Below the pieces are notes generated by a model. The model was not told where the DNA came from. It saw only the letters and a program-made list of their open reading frames with translations, and made no database searches. A stretch of 29,962 bases of DNA from Candidatus Latescibacterota bacterium. Lineage in GTDB: Bacteria; Latescibacterota; UBA2968; UBA8231. Position numbers and translations under genes: made by a program. Position 1 is the first letter of the stretch, and each line of letters begins with the position of its first letter. Below are positions 15,138-22,232 of the stretch, piece by piece. The stretch lies in the NCBI GenBank assembly GCA_022827165.1, contig JAJDTN010000333.1, positions 1 through 29,962 on the forward strand. Direction: 5' to 3'.

Positions 15138-15475
15138 ATTGGCTGGCGTGAGGTCCCGCTCGACCCACGGTCAGCGGACTACGGCCTGCCCGCGGCGACC
15201 CAAAGCAGCCAGGCTATCGGCAACAAACAAACCAAGAAGCCTACCATCCTGATAGCCCAGGGCTTCGGCCACACTTTGTGCAGGGGGGGCGCCGGGTGCT
15301 CATGGGGGTTGCCTCCCTTCGCACGCCGGCTCCCAGATCCGGCGCGAAGTACCTTCCAGCAGGTCCCGGTAGTCGAAAGTTGCATTACAGCCGGGGCAGA
15401 GCCAGCGCAGGTCCGGCAGAGCCTTCACTATCGCCGCGTGCATCTTCTCCAAGGGCGCGTCCTCCGGTAGCTTGT
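15138..15475. other. Gene-poor stretch with short cysteine-containing reading frames
   Basis: No convincing full gene. On the minus strand, a 47-codon frame (15443-15300) contains LRWLCPGCNATFDYRDLLEG and looks protein-like, possibly the tail of a truncated zinc-ribbon protein. Its TGA overlaps an ATG (15303) opening a 20-codon frame with PPCTKCGRSPG. Beyond that the protein-like reading changes frame. This could be decayed remains of one or two small genes cut off where the duplicated segment begins at 15476. No start signal strong enough to support expression is visible. Confidence 0.3.
15300..15443 (-). pseudogene. Possible remnant of a small CxxC (zinc-ribbon-like) protein
   Basis: The 47-codon frame from ATG 15443 encodes MHAAIVKALPDLRWLCPGC followed by NATFDYRDLLEG and ends at TGA 15300-15302. 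The reading frame stays open upstream into the duplicated segment but is out of frame with its coding sense, suggesting that the duplication cut the original gene. Only one CPGC pair is present, so a complete zinc site would need another pair. Could be chance. Confidence 0.22.
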
Positions 15476-15653
15476 CGCTCAGTCCAACTCCACCGTCAGC
15501 AGGCTCTCCGAGATGGCGAAGACGCAGGATCCGCGGTCACCGCCGATGGAGGGCCTCCAGATGTCCCGCAGATAGGCGCGGGCCACGTGGCCGGTCTGGG
15601 TGAAGCGGGCCTCCATCACCGGCAGCTTTTCGTCGTAGGGCGGTGACTGGCGC
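15476..15653 (-). repeat. Partial, internally deleted duplicate of the 3' end of the 16891-17493 gene
   Basis: This segment matches 16888-16988 and 17172-17249 joined together, with 183 bases (61 codons, in frame) missing between the blocks. The first block differs at about five positions in 97. It encodes ARFTQTGHVARAYLRDIW and then CVFAISESLLTVELD with the same stop as the intact gene. One base is lost near its right end relative to the intact copy, and there is no start codon of its own family. It is a dead gene fragment. It lies in direct orientation, so the DUF3500 gene is bracketed by the two copies. Confidence 0.85.
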
Positions 15654-15656
15654 GTT

Positions 15657-16763
15657 CTATCGATGGGAACGGGGATGGAGTCCGCCGCCATATTCGCGAT
15701 CCAGATCGCGATAGATCGTGTGCACATGATCCGCAGGGTTACCACCACTGCTGCCGCCTCGCGCGTCATTCGCATATTCTATGATGATCGACGGCCCCTG
15801 TATGGAGTAGGAAACATCGCTTCCGGCTACAAGCGGGCCGTTCCAGGCGAACCATGTCTCATCAAGCGCATCGAGAAACCGCTCCTTCTGCGCTCGTGCA
15901 TGGTCCGGTGGCATGAGATCGAACCACTGCGATACCAAGGCCAGGATCTTTCCCTTCTGCTCCTCATTCAGCGATTTGCAGCGTATGCCGACAGGCTCTG
16001 GGACGGTGCCATTCCACCTGGCCCCGACCCGCATGGCACCGCGCCGCCCGCTGATCACGGCCAGAGTCCGTTGCTCTGGCGTAAGGTTGTCCACGAACTC
16101 AAAGGCAAGTTCCGTCTCTTTGGCCAGAGGTCGCATCTCCACGCCCGCGACGGTGAATTTCTGGGGAAACGTGCCGATGAAACTCGGCGATATGGAATAC
16201 GCTTCGCCATCAAGCGTAATGTTGAGCGCGACATGATGCCCGTCCAGTTGCACCGCCCATCGCGACGCTACCGATGGCACGCCGAAGACCGAGAAGCGGA
16301 ATGCCTCGATTCCGACCCCCGTGTTTATCTTGCCGTCGATGTAGGCGCGCAGATCGTCCCCCAGCATGACATCTCGTATCTTGTTGTAGCCCTTCTCGCT
16401 GAGCATGGCCATGAGTAGTTCCAGGAGTGCGCGGATCTGGTCGTCGTTCAGATCGCCCAGGGCAATGCCTCCGACATCCCCGCGGGCCGGGGCATTGGTC
16501 CACCTGGTTCTCTCGACACTCATCAATTCGTATTGCGCGGATCGTCTCTGTGCGTCGTTCAGCGTCACAAGGAAACGGTTCGCCCTGCGCGCCATATTCT
16601 CGGGCGAGTGATCCGGCCGGTTCGGCCGATAGGTGCCCAGGATGGCGCCGGCACGGGATTCATATCCCGAAGCATGCACGGCGGTGCCAACTCCGATGCC
16701 GCCGATAGCGACTGTCACCGAGAAAACCATGCAAGAGCAAGTCAATGCGAGTGAAAGCCTCAT
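15657..16763 (-). CDS. DUF3500-family secreted protein
   Basis: This 368-residue protein belongs to the DUF3500 family of unknown function. Residues 1-31 form a signal peptide (hydrophobic ALTCSCMVFSVTVAIGGIG, cleavage likely after VHA). Family landmarks are the ANRFLVTLNDAQR start, AIGxL-type LGDLNDDQIRALLELLMAML, KGYNKIRDVMLGDDLR, FSVFGVPS, GHHVALNITL, PSFIGTFP, LTPEQRTLAVIS, SYSIQGPSIIIEYAND and the C-terminal DHVHTIYRDLDREYGGG. The start ATG at 16763 has GGAGG six bases before it and directly precedes the signal peptide; an upstream GTG at 16829 is less likely. The stop lies about four bases from the edge of the duplicated fragment, so the last few residues may have been set by the junction. 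Base composition is lower in GC than neighbours, in keeping with the accessory patch. Confidence 0.82.
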   Translation of the reverse strand: MRLSLALTCSCMVFSVTVAIGGIGVGTAVHASGYESRAGAILGTYRPNRPDHSPENMARRANRFLVTLNDAQRRSAQYELMSVERTRWTNAPARGDVGGIALGDLNDDQIRALLELLMAMLSEKGYNKIRDVMLGDDLRAYIDGKINTGVGIEAFRFSVFGVPSVASRWAVQLDGHHVALNITLDGEAYSISPSFIGTFPQKFTVAGVEMRPLAKETELAFEFVDNLTPEQRTLAVISGRRGAMRVGARWNGTVPEPVGIRCKSLNEEQKGKILALVSQWFDLMPPDHARAQKERFLDALDETWFAWNGPLVAGSDVSYSIQGPSIIIEYANDARGGSSGGNPADHVHTIYRDLDREYGGGLHPRSHR

Positions 16764-16887
16764 TGCACCTCCGTCGGTTCGCCGGGCGTCGCCGGCTCCG
16801 ATCGCTATTCGGCGCTGCCGGCCACTCACGCCGTCCCCCCTTCAGCCAGGGAACTGATGATGAGCTCCAGCGGCAGATAGACCGCCC

Positions 16888-17249
16888 CGCTCAGTCCAGC
16901 TCCACCGTCAGCAGGCTCTCCGAGATGGCGAAGACGCAGGAGCTGCGGTCGCCGCCGATGGAGGGCCGCCAGATGTCCCGCAGATAGGGCTCGCCGGCCA
17001 CGGCGCGTCCGTCCAGGGTGATGGAGGACTCGTCGGCGAAGTGCAGCAGGGAGCAGACGTAGTTGCTGGCGCTGTCGCCGGGCCAGGGGCCGGCGGCGAT
17101 CACCACCGGGTGGATCCGCCCCCAACTTGCCGTGATCTCGCGGCCGGCGGCGGCGATCGTCCACGAGGGGTCGCGGGTCACGTGGCCGCCCTGGGTGAAG
17201 CGGGCCTCCACCACGGGCAGCTCTACGTCGTAGGGCGGATGACTGGCGC
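16888..17249 (-). repeat. Intact counterpart of the 15476-15653 duplicated segment
   Basis: The matching blocks are 16888-16988 and 17172-17249; the 183 bases between are absent from the other copy. Here the sequence is part of an intact open gene in a three-gene operon and has the high-GC composition of the host, so this is the parental copy. Identity of roughly 95% in the longer block suggests either recent duplication or recombination with a close relative's copy. Confidence 0.8.
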
Positions 17250-17493
17250 TCTGGACGACCTGCTCGCGGACGAAGCCGGCCAGCTCGCGGTTGTCCGTGC
17301 ACAGGCCCTTGAAGGCCGGACCGCCGCCGTCGTCGATGACGACGAAGGCGACGAAGCCGTGGCCGGCCTCGGTGTAGCGCATGTTGTAGAGGCTGACCAT
17401 GCCGCAGTCCGCCGCGGCGCCGGGCCGGCGCAGATAGCTGATCCAGTGCTCGCCGGACCAGTTGACTCTTCCCTGCAGAACCAGGTCGGTCAT
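16891..17493 (-). CDS. Conserved hypothetical protein, 200 residues
   Basis: I do not recognise a family. The 200-residue product has no signal peptide or membrane span. Alternating hydrophobic strands (GMVSLYNMRYTEAGHGFVAF, ELPVVEARFTQGGHVTR, SNYVCSLLHFADESSITL) suggest a beta-rich fold. The C-terminus GEPYLRDIWRPSIGGDR then SSCVFAISESLLTVELD is the part duplicated at 15476. The ATG at 17493 overlaps the TGA of the cupin gene (ATGA), so it is translationally coupled as the last gene of the operon with the sialidase-like and cupin genes. The context suggests an auxiliary role in handling whatever that operon acts on, but no activity can be named. Confidence 0.7.
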   Translation of the reverse strand: MTDLVLQGRVNWSGEHWISYLRRPGAAADCGMVSLYNMRYTEAGHGFVAFVVIDDGGGPAFKGLCTDNRELAGFVREQVVQSASHPPYDVELPVVEARFTQGGHVTRDPSWTIAAAGREITASWGRIHPVVIAAGPWPGDSASNYVCSLLHFADESSITLDGRAVAGEPYLRDIWRPSIGGDRSSCVFAISESLLTVELD

Positions 17494-18158
17494 GGGTCGA
17501 TGAACTCGTCCACGAAACGGGTGTACTGCTGCGGCTTCGGCTTGTCCGCGTCCTCGGCCTTCACGTAGGTGATGGTGGTGCGCCCCTTGTAGGCCCGGGG
17601 CACCGCCATGGCGCGCACGAAGCTCGTCGGCTCGTCGGAAGCGCGGGCGTAGATCGGGTCGGGACCGCGCTCGAACCAGGTCTCCCCGGGCCGCACCATC
17701 CACTCCTGGCTGTCCTCCACCCGCACCATCAGCTCGCCCCGCAGCAGGCAGCGCAGCCCCGGCCCCGAGTGGACGTGGGTGTAGGCGATGCCGCCGGGCG
17801 GGAAGTCGACGCGGTCGCAGCGCATCATCCACTCCTCTGCCGGGTCCAGCTCCAGGCCGTGGGACGCCTTGAGGACGCAGGTCGCCTCCTCGCCCTCGGC
17901 TCGCCATCCGCCGTCGCCCCGCACCATCTCCCAGCGCCACAGGGTGGCCCCGCCGGCGCCGGCCCTCACGGCGCAGACCTCGGCCCCGAAGCGCGCCGAG
18001 TTCTCCTCCAGCTCCTCCCGACCGCCGCCCGATGGCGCGACCTCCGCGCCGCCATGGGCCACGTAGGTGACGCGGAACCCGGCCAGCGCCGGGACGGCGA
18101 TCCGGGCGCCGGGGGCCAACTCGTCCTCCACCAGCCGCAGGTCGTAGTCCTTGATCAT
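17490..18158 (-). CDS. Cupin-domain protein
   Basis: This 222-residue protein has a double-stranded beta-helix. The clearest cupin is the C-terminal half: CDRVDFPPGGIAYTHVHSG (114-132) supplies the His128/His130 pair, GLRCLLRGELMVRVED (134-149) is the inter-motif strand, and VRPGETWFERG (155-165) starts motif 2. The usual last histidine of motif 2 is not obvious. The N-terminal half (LAPGARIAVPALAGFRVTYVA) may be a second, degenerate cupin, so the protein may be bicupin. Residues after 190 form a Lys-rich tail. Cupins of this type are metal-dependent dioxygenases, isomerases or binding proteins. ATG at 18158 is three bases past the sialidase-like gene; its stop overlaps the next start. Substrate unknown. 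Confidence 0.75.
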   Translation of the reverse strand: MIKDYDLRLVEDELAPGARIAVPALAGFRVTYVAHGGAEVAPSGGGREELEENSARFGAEVCAVRAGAGGATLWRWEMVRGDGGWRAEGEEATCVLKASHGLELDPAEEWMMRCDRVDFPPGGIAYTHVHSGPGLRCLLRGELMVRVEDSQEWMVRPGETWFERGPDPIYARASDEPTSFVRAMAVPRAYKGRTTITYVKAEDADKPKPQQYTRFVDEFIDP

Positions 18159-18161
18159 CGG

Positions 18162-19295
18162 TCACTCCACCGAAACCCTGGCCCAGCGGGCGCTCGCGAC
18201 CTCGTGATCGCCCGCGTACCAGACGACGAAGACCTCCCCGTTGGGCAGCAGCGCCGCGCGGGGATGGCCGAAACGCCAGCTCTCCATGTCGCTCCACAGA
18301 TCGGCATCGGACCGCCGGAGCCCGACCCCTGATTCGGTGCCCTCGCTGCTGTCGTAGACCACCAGGTCGCGGGAGCGGTCCCAGCTCCGGCCGAAGTCCT
18401 GGCTGATGGAGAGGACGATCCCGGGCGGGTCCCGGCGGCGCGGGTACGCCACCAGCAGGCGGTCGCCGCCGAGGGAGAGGGGCTGGCTGTGCTGTCCCGG
18501 CAGGCCCGTGGACCGCGGCTCCGACCACTGGCGGCCGTCCGCCGATCCCCAGGCGATGTGGCTGTCCACGTCCTGGCCGGCGTCGAAGTCGTGGGTCCAG
18601 AACATGGCCACCAGGCGGCCGCTCTCCGGGTGCGTCTCCAGCCGCTGGTCCCAGTAGGCCATGCGGTGCTCCGGGTGGCGGCCCACGGTGGCATACTCGG
18701 GCCAGGTGGCGCCGCCATCGAAGGAGAACCGCAGGAGGGCGCCGGGCTTCCCCGGCGTCGGGTCGTCGTACTCCTTCCAGTGCTCGTACGGCTGGGCCAG
18801 GACGCCGCCGGGCAGGGGCATCACCGCGTGGGTGCAGGTCGACGCCCCCGGATGGGGGCTCGTCTCCATCGCCCGCGGCGGGCCCCAGGTGCGCGCCCCA
18901 TCGGTGGAGGTGGCGTGCACCACGCGCATGGGCAGCAGCCCCTGGGTCCGCGGGTTGACGAAGGGCCGCTCCGGCCGCGAGCGGTCGACGAGCAGGGAGG
19001 TGGAGATGAACTCGCCCGGGGCCAGCTCGGTGAGGGCCAGGCACTTGTTCTCGCCGGGACCGCCGTCCCAGTCCCAGCGGCCGTGGCCGTCGTGGCGCAT
19101 TTCCCAGGTCTCGCCGAGGTCGCGGCTGGCGAAGATGCAGGGATGGCCGTCGAGGGACTCGCGCTGGCTGCCCCAGCGTCCGGTGACGTAGAGGGTGCCG
19201 TCCCGGGCGAGGTAGGCCGTGGTGAAGGCGCAGGACCTTCGGTGCGGCGGCCCTGCGCGGCCGTCGTGGACGCAGCCTGAGGCGGTGATCTTCAT
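18162..19295 (-). CDS. Sialidase-like BNR/Asp-box beta-propeller protein
   Basis: This 377-residue protein has four Asp-box motifs of the form S/T-x-D-x-G-x-T/S-W: ASRDLGETW, TSTDGARTW, FSFDGGATW and SQDFGRSW. That is the signature of six-bladed sialidase propellers. The N-terminus CVHDGRAGPPHRRSCAF carries an Arg-rich turn near the first blade. True exo-alpha-sialidases need an arginine triad plus Tyr/Glu; I cannot confirm the triad by eye. There is no signal peptide, unlike most secreted sialidases, so it is probably cytoplasmic or exported another way. ATG at 19295 heads a three-gene leftward operon with a cupin and an unknown protein. Fold is confident; a sialic-acid substrate is not. Confidence 0.8.
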   Translation of the reverse strand: MKITASGCVHDGRAGPPHRRSCAFTTAYLARDGTLYVTGRWGSQRESLDGHPCIFASRDLGETWEMRHDGHGRWDWDGGPGENKCLALTELAPGEFISTSLLVDRSRPERPFVNPRTQGLLPMRVVHATSTDGARTWGPPRAMETSPHPGASTCTHAVMPLPGGVLAQPYEHWKEYDDPTPGKPGALLRFSFDGGATWPEYATVGRHPEHRMAYWDQRLETHPESGRLVAMFWTHDFDAGQDVDSHIAWGSADGRQWSEPRSTGLPGQHSQPLSLGGDRLLVAYPRRRDPPGIVLSISQDFGRSWDRSRDLVVYDSSEGTESGVGLRRSDADLWSDMESWRFGHPRAALLPNGEVFVVWYAGDHEVASARWARVSVE

Positions 19296-19338
19296 GGGGA
19301 GCTAATCACGCATGAGAGCCGCCGGCGGGGCAACCGCA

Positions 19339-22122
19339 TCAGTGTCCTCCCACCTGCGGCAGGTGCTCCAGGAGGCGGCGGCGCTCGCGGAAGGGACCCT
19401 CCAGCTCCTCCCGGAAGTGGCGCGCCGTCAGCTCCCGGGGGTTCGCCTCCAGGGCCTGCGCGTAGGCGGCCACGGCCCCGGACCAGTCCTCGCTCAGGCG
19501 CAGGATATCCCCCTTCAGCACGTGGCGCTTGCCCTCGAACCAGATCTTCAGAAGCGACTCCATCTCCAGGCGCACGGCCTCGTCCGGGTAAGCCAGCCAC
19601 GGTCCCGGCGCCGGCGGATGCTCCTCCAGGTGGCGGTCGAGGTCGGCCAGGACGCGCCACACGTCGGCGGTGTAGCCGCGGCGGCTGGCGAAGCTCAGGT
19701 GCGGGTGGTCGTCGCTGTTGACGGGGCCCTCCCCCACGTAGGCGGCGAAGGAGTCCTCGTCGAGGAGGAAGCAGCTCAGCACGTCGAGGGGGGTTCCCAG
19801 GTCGGCCTCCTCGAGGCTCTCCCTCACGGCGCGGCGATCGTACCTCGCCTCCAGCTCCGCCAAGTCGACGCGCAGGGGCCCGGTGGTACCCACCATGATG
19901 GAGTAGTGGTTGGTGCGCCACAGGGTGGCGTGCTCGAAGACGCTCCCGAAGGTGCGCAGCACCGTCTTGAAGTCGTCGACCTGGAGGCCGTGGAAGGGCA
20001 GCCACTGCACGAAGATGCCGTCCTCTTTCAGACGCGACCGGCACAGCTCGTAGAAGTCGCGGGTGTAGAGGATCCAGCTGTCGGTGCTGGTGGGATGGGT
20101 GGCGTCGCCGGTGATCACGTCGTACCGGCGCCCCGAGGCCAGCAGGTGGTTGCGGCCGTCGTCGATGGAGATGTGGACGCGGTGCTCCTCCAGACGGTCG
20201 AGGACGCGGTGGTTGAAGCTCCCGTACTCCTGGCGGGCGGCGGCCACCATGTCGGGGACGATCTCGACGCACTCGACGCGGGTCAGGTCGTGCCGGGCCA
20301 CGGCCCCCAGGGCGATGCCGCCTCCGAGAGCCACGACCAGGACCTCCCGCGGGTCTTCGTGCAACAGCAGCGGCAGGTGGCCGAGGAGCCGGAAGACCTG
20401 GAAGGAGCCGTAGTCGGTGGGCACCTGGCTGCCCCGGTTGAACCTCATCTCGCGGTACCCGGGCTCGGCGGCGACCGTGACCACCCCCTCGCGGCCCTCG
20501 CGGTAGAACACCAGCTCGGCCCCCGGCCGGCGCGGCTCCACGATCCCGCGCAGGACGTCCTCCGGGGCCAGGGACACGGCAGCGACGGAGAGAGCCAGCG
20601 CGCCGGCGGCCACCGCCTTGTTGCGACGCAGGGGCCGGTGGCGCTGGTGCAGCCCCAGGACCACGAGGCCGGCGGCGACGTTGACGAGGCCCAGGAGCTT
20701 GAAGGCCCCCTCGGTGCCGAAGGCGGGAACGAGGGCGAAACCGGTGGCGGCGGCGCCGGCGATGGCGCCGAGACTGTTGACCGCGTAGGCGTCGCCGACG
20801 CCGCGGCCGAGGCGCCCGAGGCCGGGGGTGTTGATGCGGCTCACCACCGGGAAGAGGGCGCCCATGAGCAGGGTGGGGACGAGCATGATGGCGAAGGAGA
20901 CGGCGAAGATGCCCAGGCGGTGGCTCCACCAGGTGCCGGAGCGCTGGACCCAGCCGCTCCACTCCGGCCACCAGGCGAAGAGGAAGACCGAGCAGAGACC
21001 CACCAGGCCGATGAGGACCTCCATCGTGCCGAAGAGGGCGGGCAGGTCCCGCTCCGCCCGCAGGTAGCGGCTGCAGGCGAGGCTGCCCAGGGAGATCCCC
21101 AGGAGGAAGGCGATGAGGATGATGCTGAACTCGTAGTGGGTGTTGACGCCGAAGGAGACGATGAAGAGGCGCAGCCAGGCGACCTCGTACCCGAGGGCGG
21201 CGAAGCCGGAGAGGCCGAAGGCGGCGATGACGGCGGTGACGATGTGGCGCGGGACCGGTTCGGCGGCCGGCGGCGGGTCCGCGGCCATCCCCTGATCCAA
21301 CGGCGGTGCGGGCGCGGCTATCTCCGGCGTCCCGGCGGGTTCGAGGCCGGTGTCGGGAGATGGGTCCGTTGCGGGGGCCGGCGGGGGAGTGGCCTCCGGG
21401 TCTCCAGACGATTCGTGGGCGGCTGCGGGAGAGGTGCCCGCTGCCGGCTCGCCCAGCCGCCGGTCGACCAGCAGGGCGAGGGCGGTGACGGAGAAGTTGA
21501 CGGCCGCCACCACCCAGGTGGTGCCCTTCAGCCCGAGGGCCTCCATCAGGAAGAAGGTGACCAGGACGACGCCGGCCACGGCGCCCAGGGTGTTGATCCC
21601 GTAGAGCAGGCCCACCCCCGGGCCGGCGCCCGCCAGCCGGCGCACGACGAACTTCGACAGCACCGGCAGGGTGGCGCCCATGAGCGTCGTCGGCACCAGC
21701 AGCAGCAGGAAGGTGATGACGAAGCGCAGGACCGGGCCGAGGGCGCCGCCCTCCGGGCCGAGAGCCTGTACCAGGGCCGCCGACGATCCGATCCCGCCGG
21801 CCAGGGCGGGAAAGAGCAGGGCGTAGAGACCGACGCCGGCTTCGAGGAGGGCGAAGATGCGCAGCGGCCGGCCGAGCCCTGAGCCGGCGCCGCCGCCGTC
21901 GACGTAGCGCCCGCAGAGGAAGCTGCCGAGGGCGAGGCCCGCCATGAAGGCGCTCAGCACCGTGCTCACGGCGAGCATGGTGGCGCCGAAGACGACGACG
22001 AGCATGCGCGCCCAGACGACCTGGTAGACGAGGCCGCAGGCGCCGGAGAGGAAGAACAGGCACGGGACGATCAGAAGCGTCCGCGGCGCCAGGTCGCGAC
22101 GGGGAGGTCCGTCAGCGGTCAC
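19339..22122 (-). CDS. Large membrane protein with two transporter-like modules and a spermidine-synthase-like domain
   Basis: This 927-residue protein is of the membrane-fused spermidine-synthase-like family. A first membrane module (15-218) opens with FLSGACGLVYQVVWARML. A Pro/Ala-rich linker follows (about 225-290). A second module (293-490) repeats the theme with GFAALGYEVAWLRLF, showing internal duplication. The methyltransferase-like Rossmann domain (about 535-815) has VVALGGGIALGAVARH (596-611), Glu620 in VECVEI and ISIDDGRNHL (651-660). At the site where spermidine synthases read D-S-T-D-P, this protein reads GDATHPTST, so the second Asp is His676. A TPR-like helix pair (868-895) ends the chain. 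GTG at 22122 is the only plausible start. Aminopropyl transfer is unproved; relatives are often annotated only as fused synthases. Confidence 0.85.
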   Translation of the reverse strand: MTADGPPRRDLAPRTLLIVPCLFFLSGACGLVYQVVWARMLVVVFGATMLAVSTVLSAFMAGLALGSFLCGRYVDGGGAGSGLGRPLRIFALLEAGVGLYALLFPALAGGIGSSAALVQALGPEGGALGPVLRFVITFLLLLVPTTLMGATLPVLSKFVVRRLAGAGPGVGLLYGINTLGAVAGVVLVTFFLMEALGLKGTTWVVAAVNFSVTALALLVDRRLGEPAAGTSPAAAHESSGDPEATPPPAPATDPSPDTGLEPAGTPEIAAPAPPLDQGMAADPPPAAEPVPRHIVTAVIAAFGLSGFAALGYEVAWLRLFIVSFGVNTHYEFSIILIAFLLGISLGSLACSRYLRAERDLPALFGTMEVLIGLVGLCSVFLFAWWPEWSGWVQRSGTWWSHRLGIFAVSFAIMLVPTLLMGALFPVVSRINTPGLGRLGRGVGDAYAVNSLGAIAGAAATGFALVPAFGTEGAFKLLGLVNVAAGLVVLGLHQRHRPLRRNKAVAAGALALSVAAVSLAPEDVLRGIVEPRRPGAELVFYREGREGVVTVAAEPGYREMRFNRGSQVPTDYGSFQVFRLLGHLPLLLHEDPREVLVVALGGGIALGAVARHDLTRVECVEIVPDMVAAARQEYGSFNHRVLDRLEEHRVHISIDDGRNHLLASGRRYDVITGDATHPTSTDSWILYTRDFYELCRSRLKEDGIFVQWLPFHGLQVDDFKTVLRTFGSVFEHATLWRTNHYSIMVGTTGPLRVDLAELEARYDRRAVRESLEEADLGTPLDVLSCFLLDEDSFAAYVGEGPVNSDDHPHLSFASRRGYTADVWRVLADLDRHLEEHPPAPGPWLAYPDEAVRLEMESLLKIWFEGKRHVLKGDILRLSEDWSGAVAAYAQALEANPRELTARHFREELEGPFRERRRLLEHLPQVGGH

Positions 22123-22232
22123 GGGCGTTGCGGCCGGCCGATGACGACCACCTTCGAGCCGGGGGCCTTGCGCCTTGCAGCCCCCCGTGGGCCGCCCCTC
22201 TTTACTCCCGACCGATTCAAGGAAGGCGCGCC

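Larger units (their letters stand above)
13723..16890. other. Lower-GC accessory patch
   Basis: Between the kinase stop and the gene at 16891 the base composition changes. A sample line inside the cyclase-like gene (14521-14580) has 31 G/C of 60, against 43 of 60 in the kinase (12541-12600). Gene content changes too: a toxin-antitoxin pair, a broken cyclase-like gene, small zinc-ribbon-like fragments and a secreted DUF3500 protein. A partial duplicate of the neighbouring host gene lies inside it. I see no integrase, transposase, tRNA or clear terminal inverted repeats, so the mechanism of entry is unknown. Confidence 0.5.

Noticed and set aside
14374..15168. A minus-strand frame of about 264 codons opposite the cyclase-like gene
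   Set aside because: The plus strand shows cyclase motifs in both parts; the minus frame has no recognisable motif or ribosome binding site.
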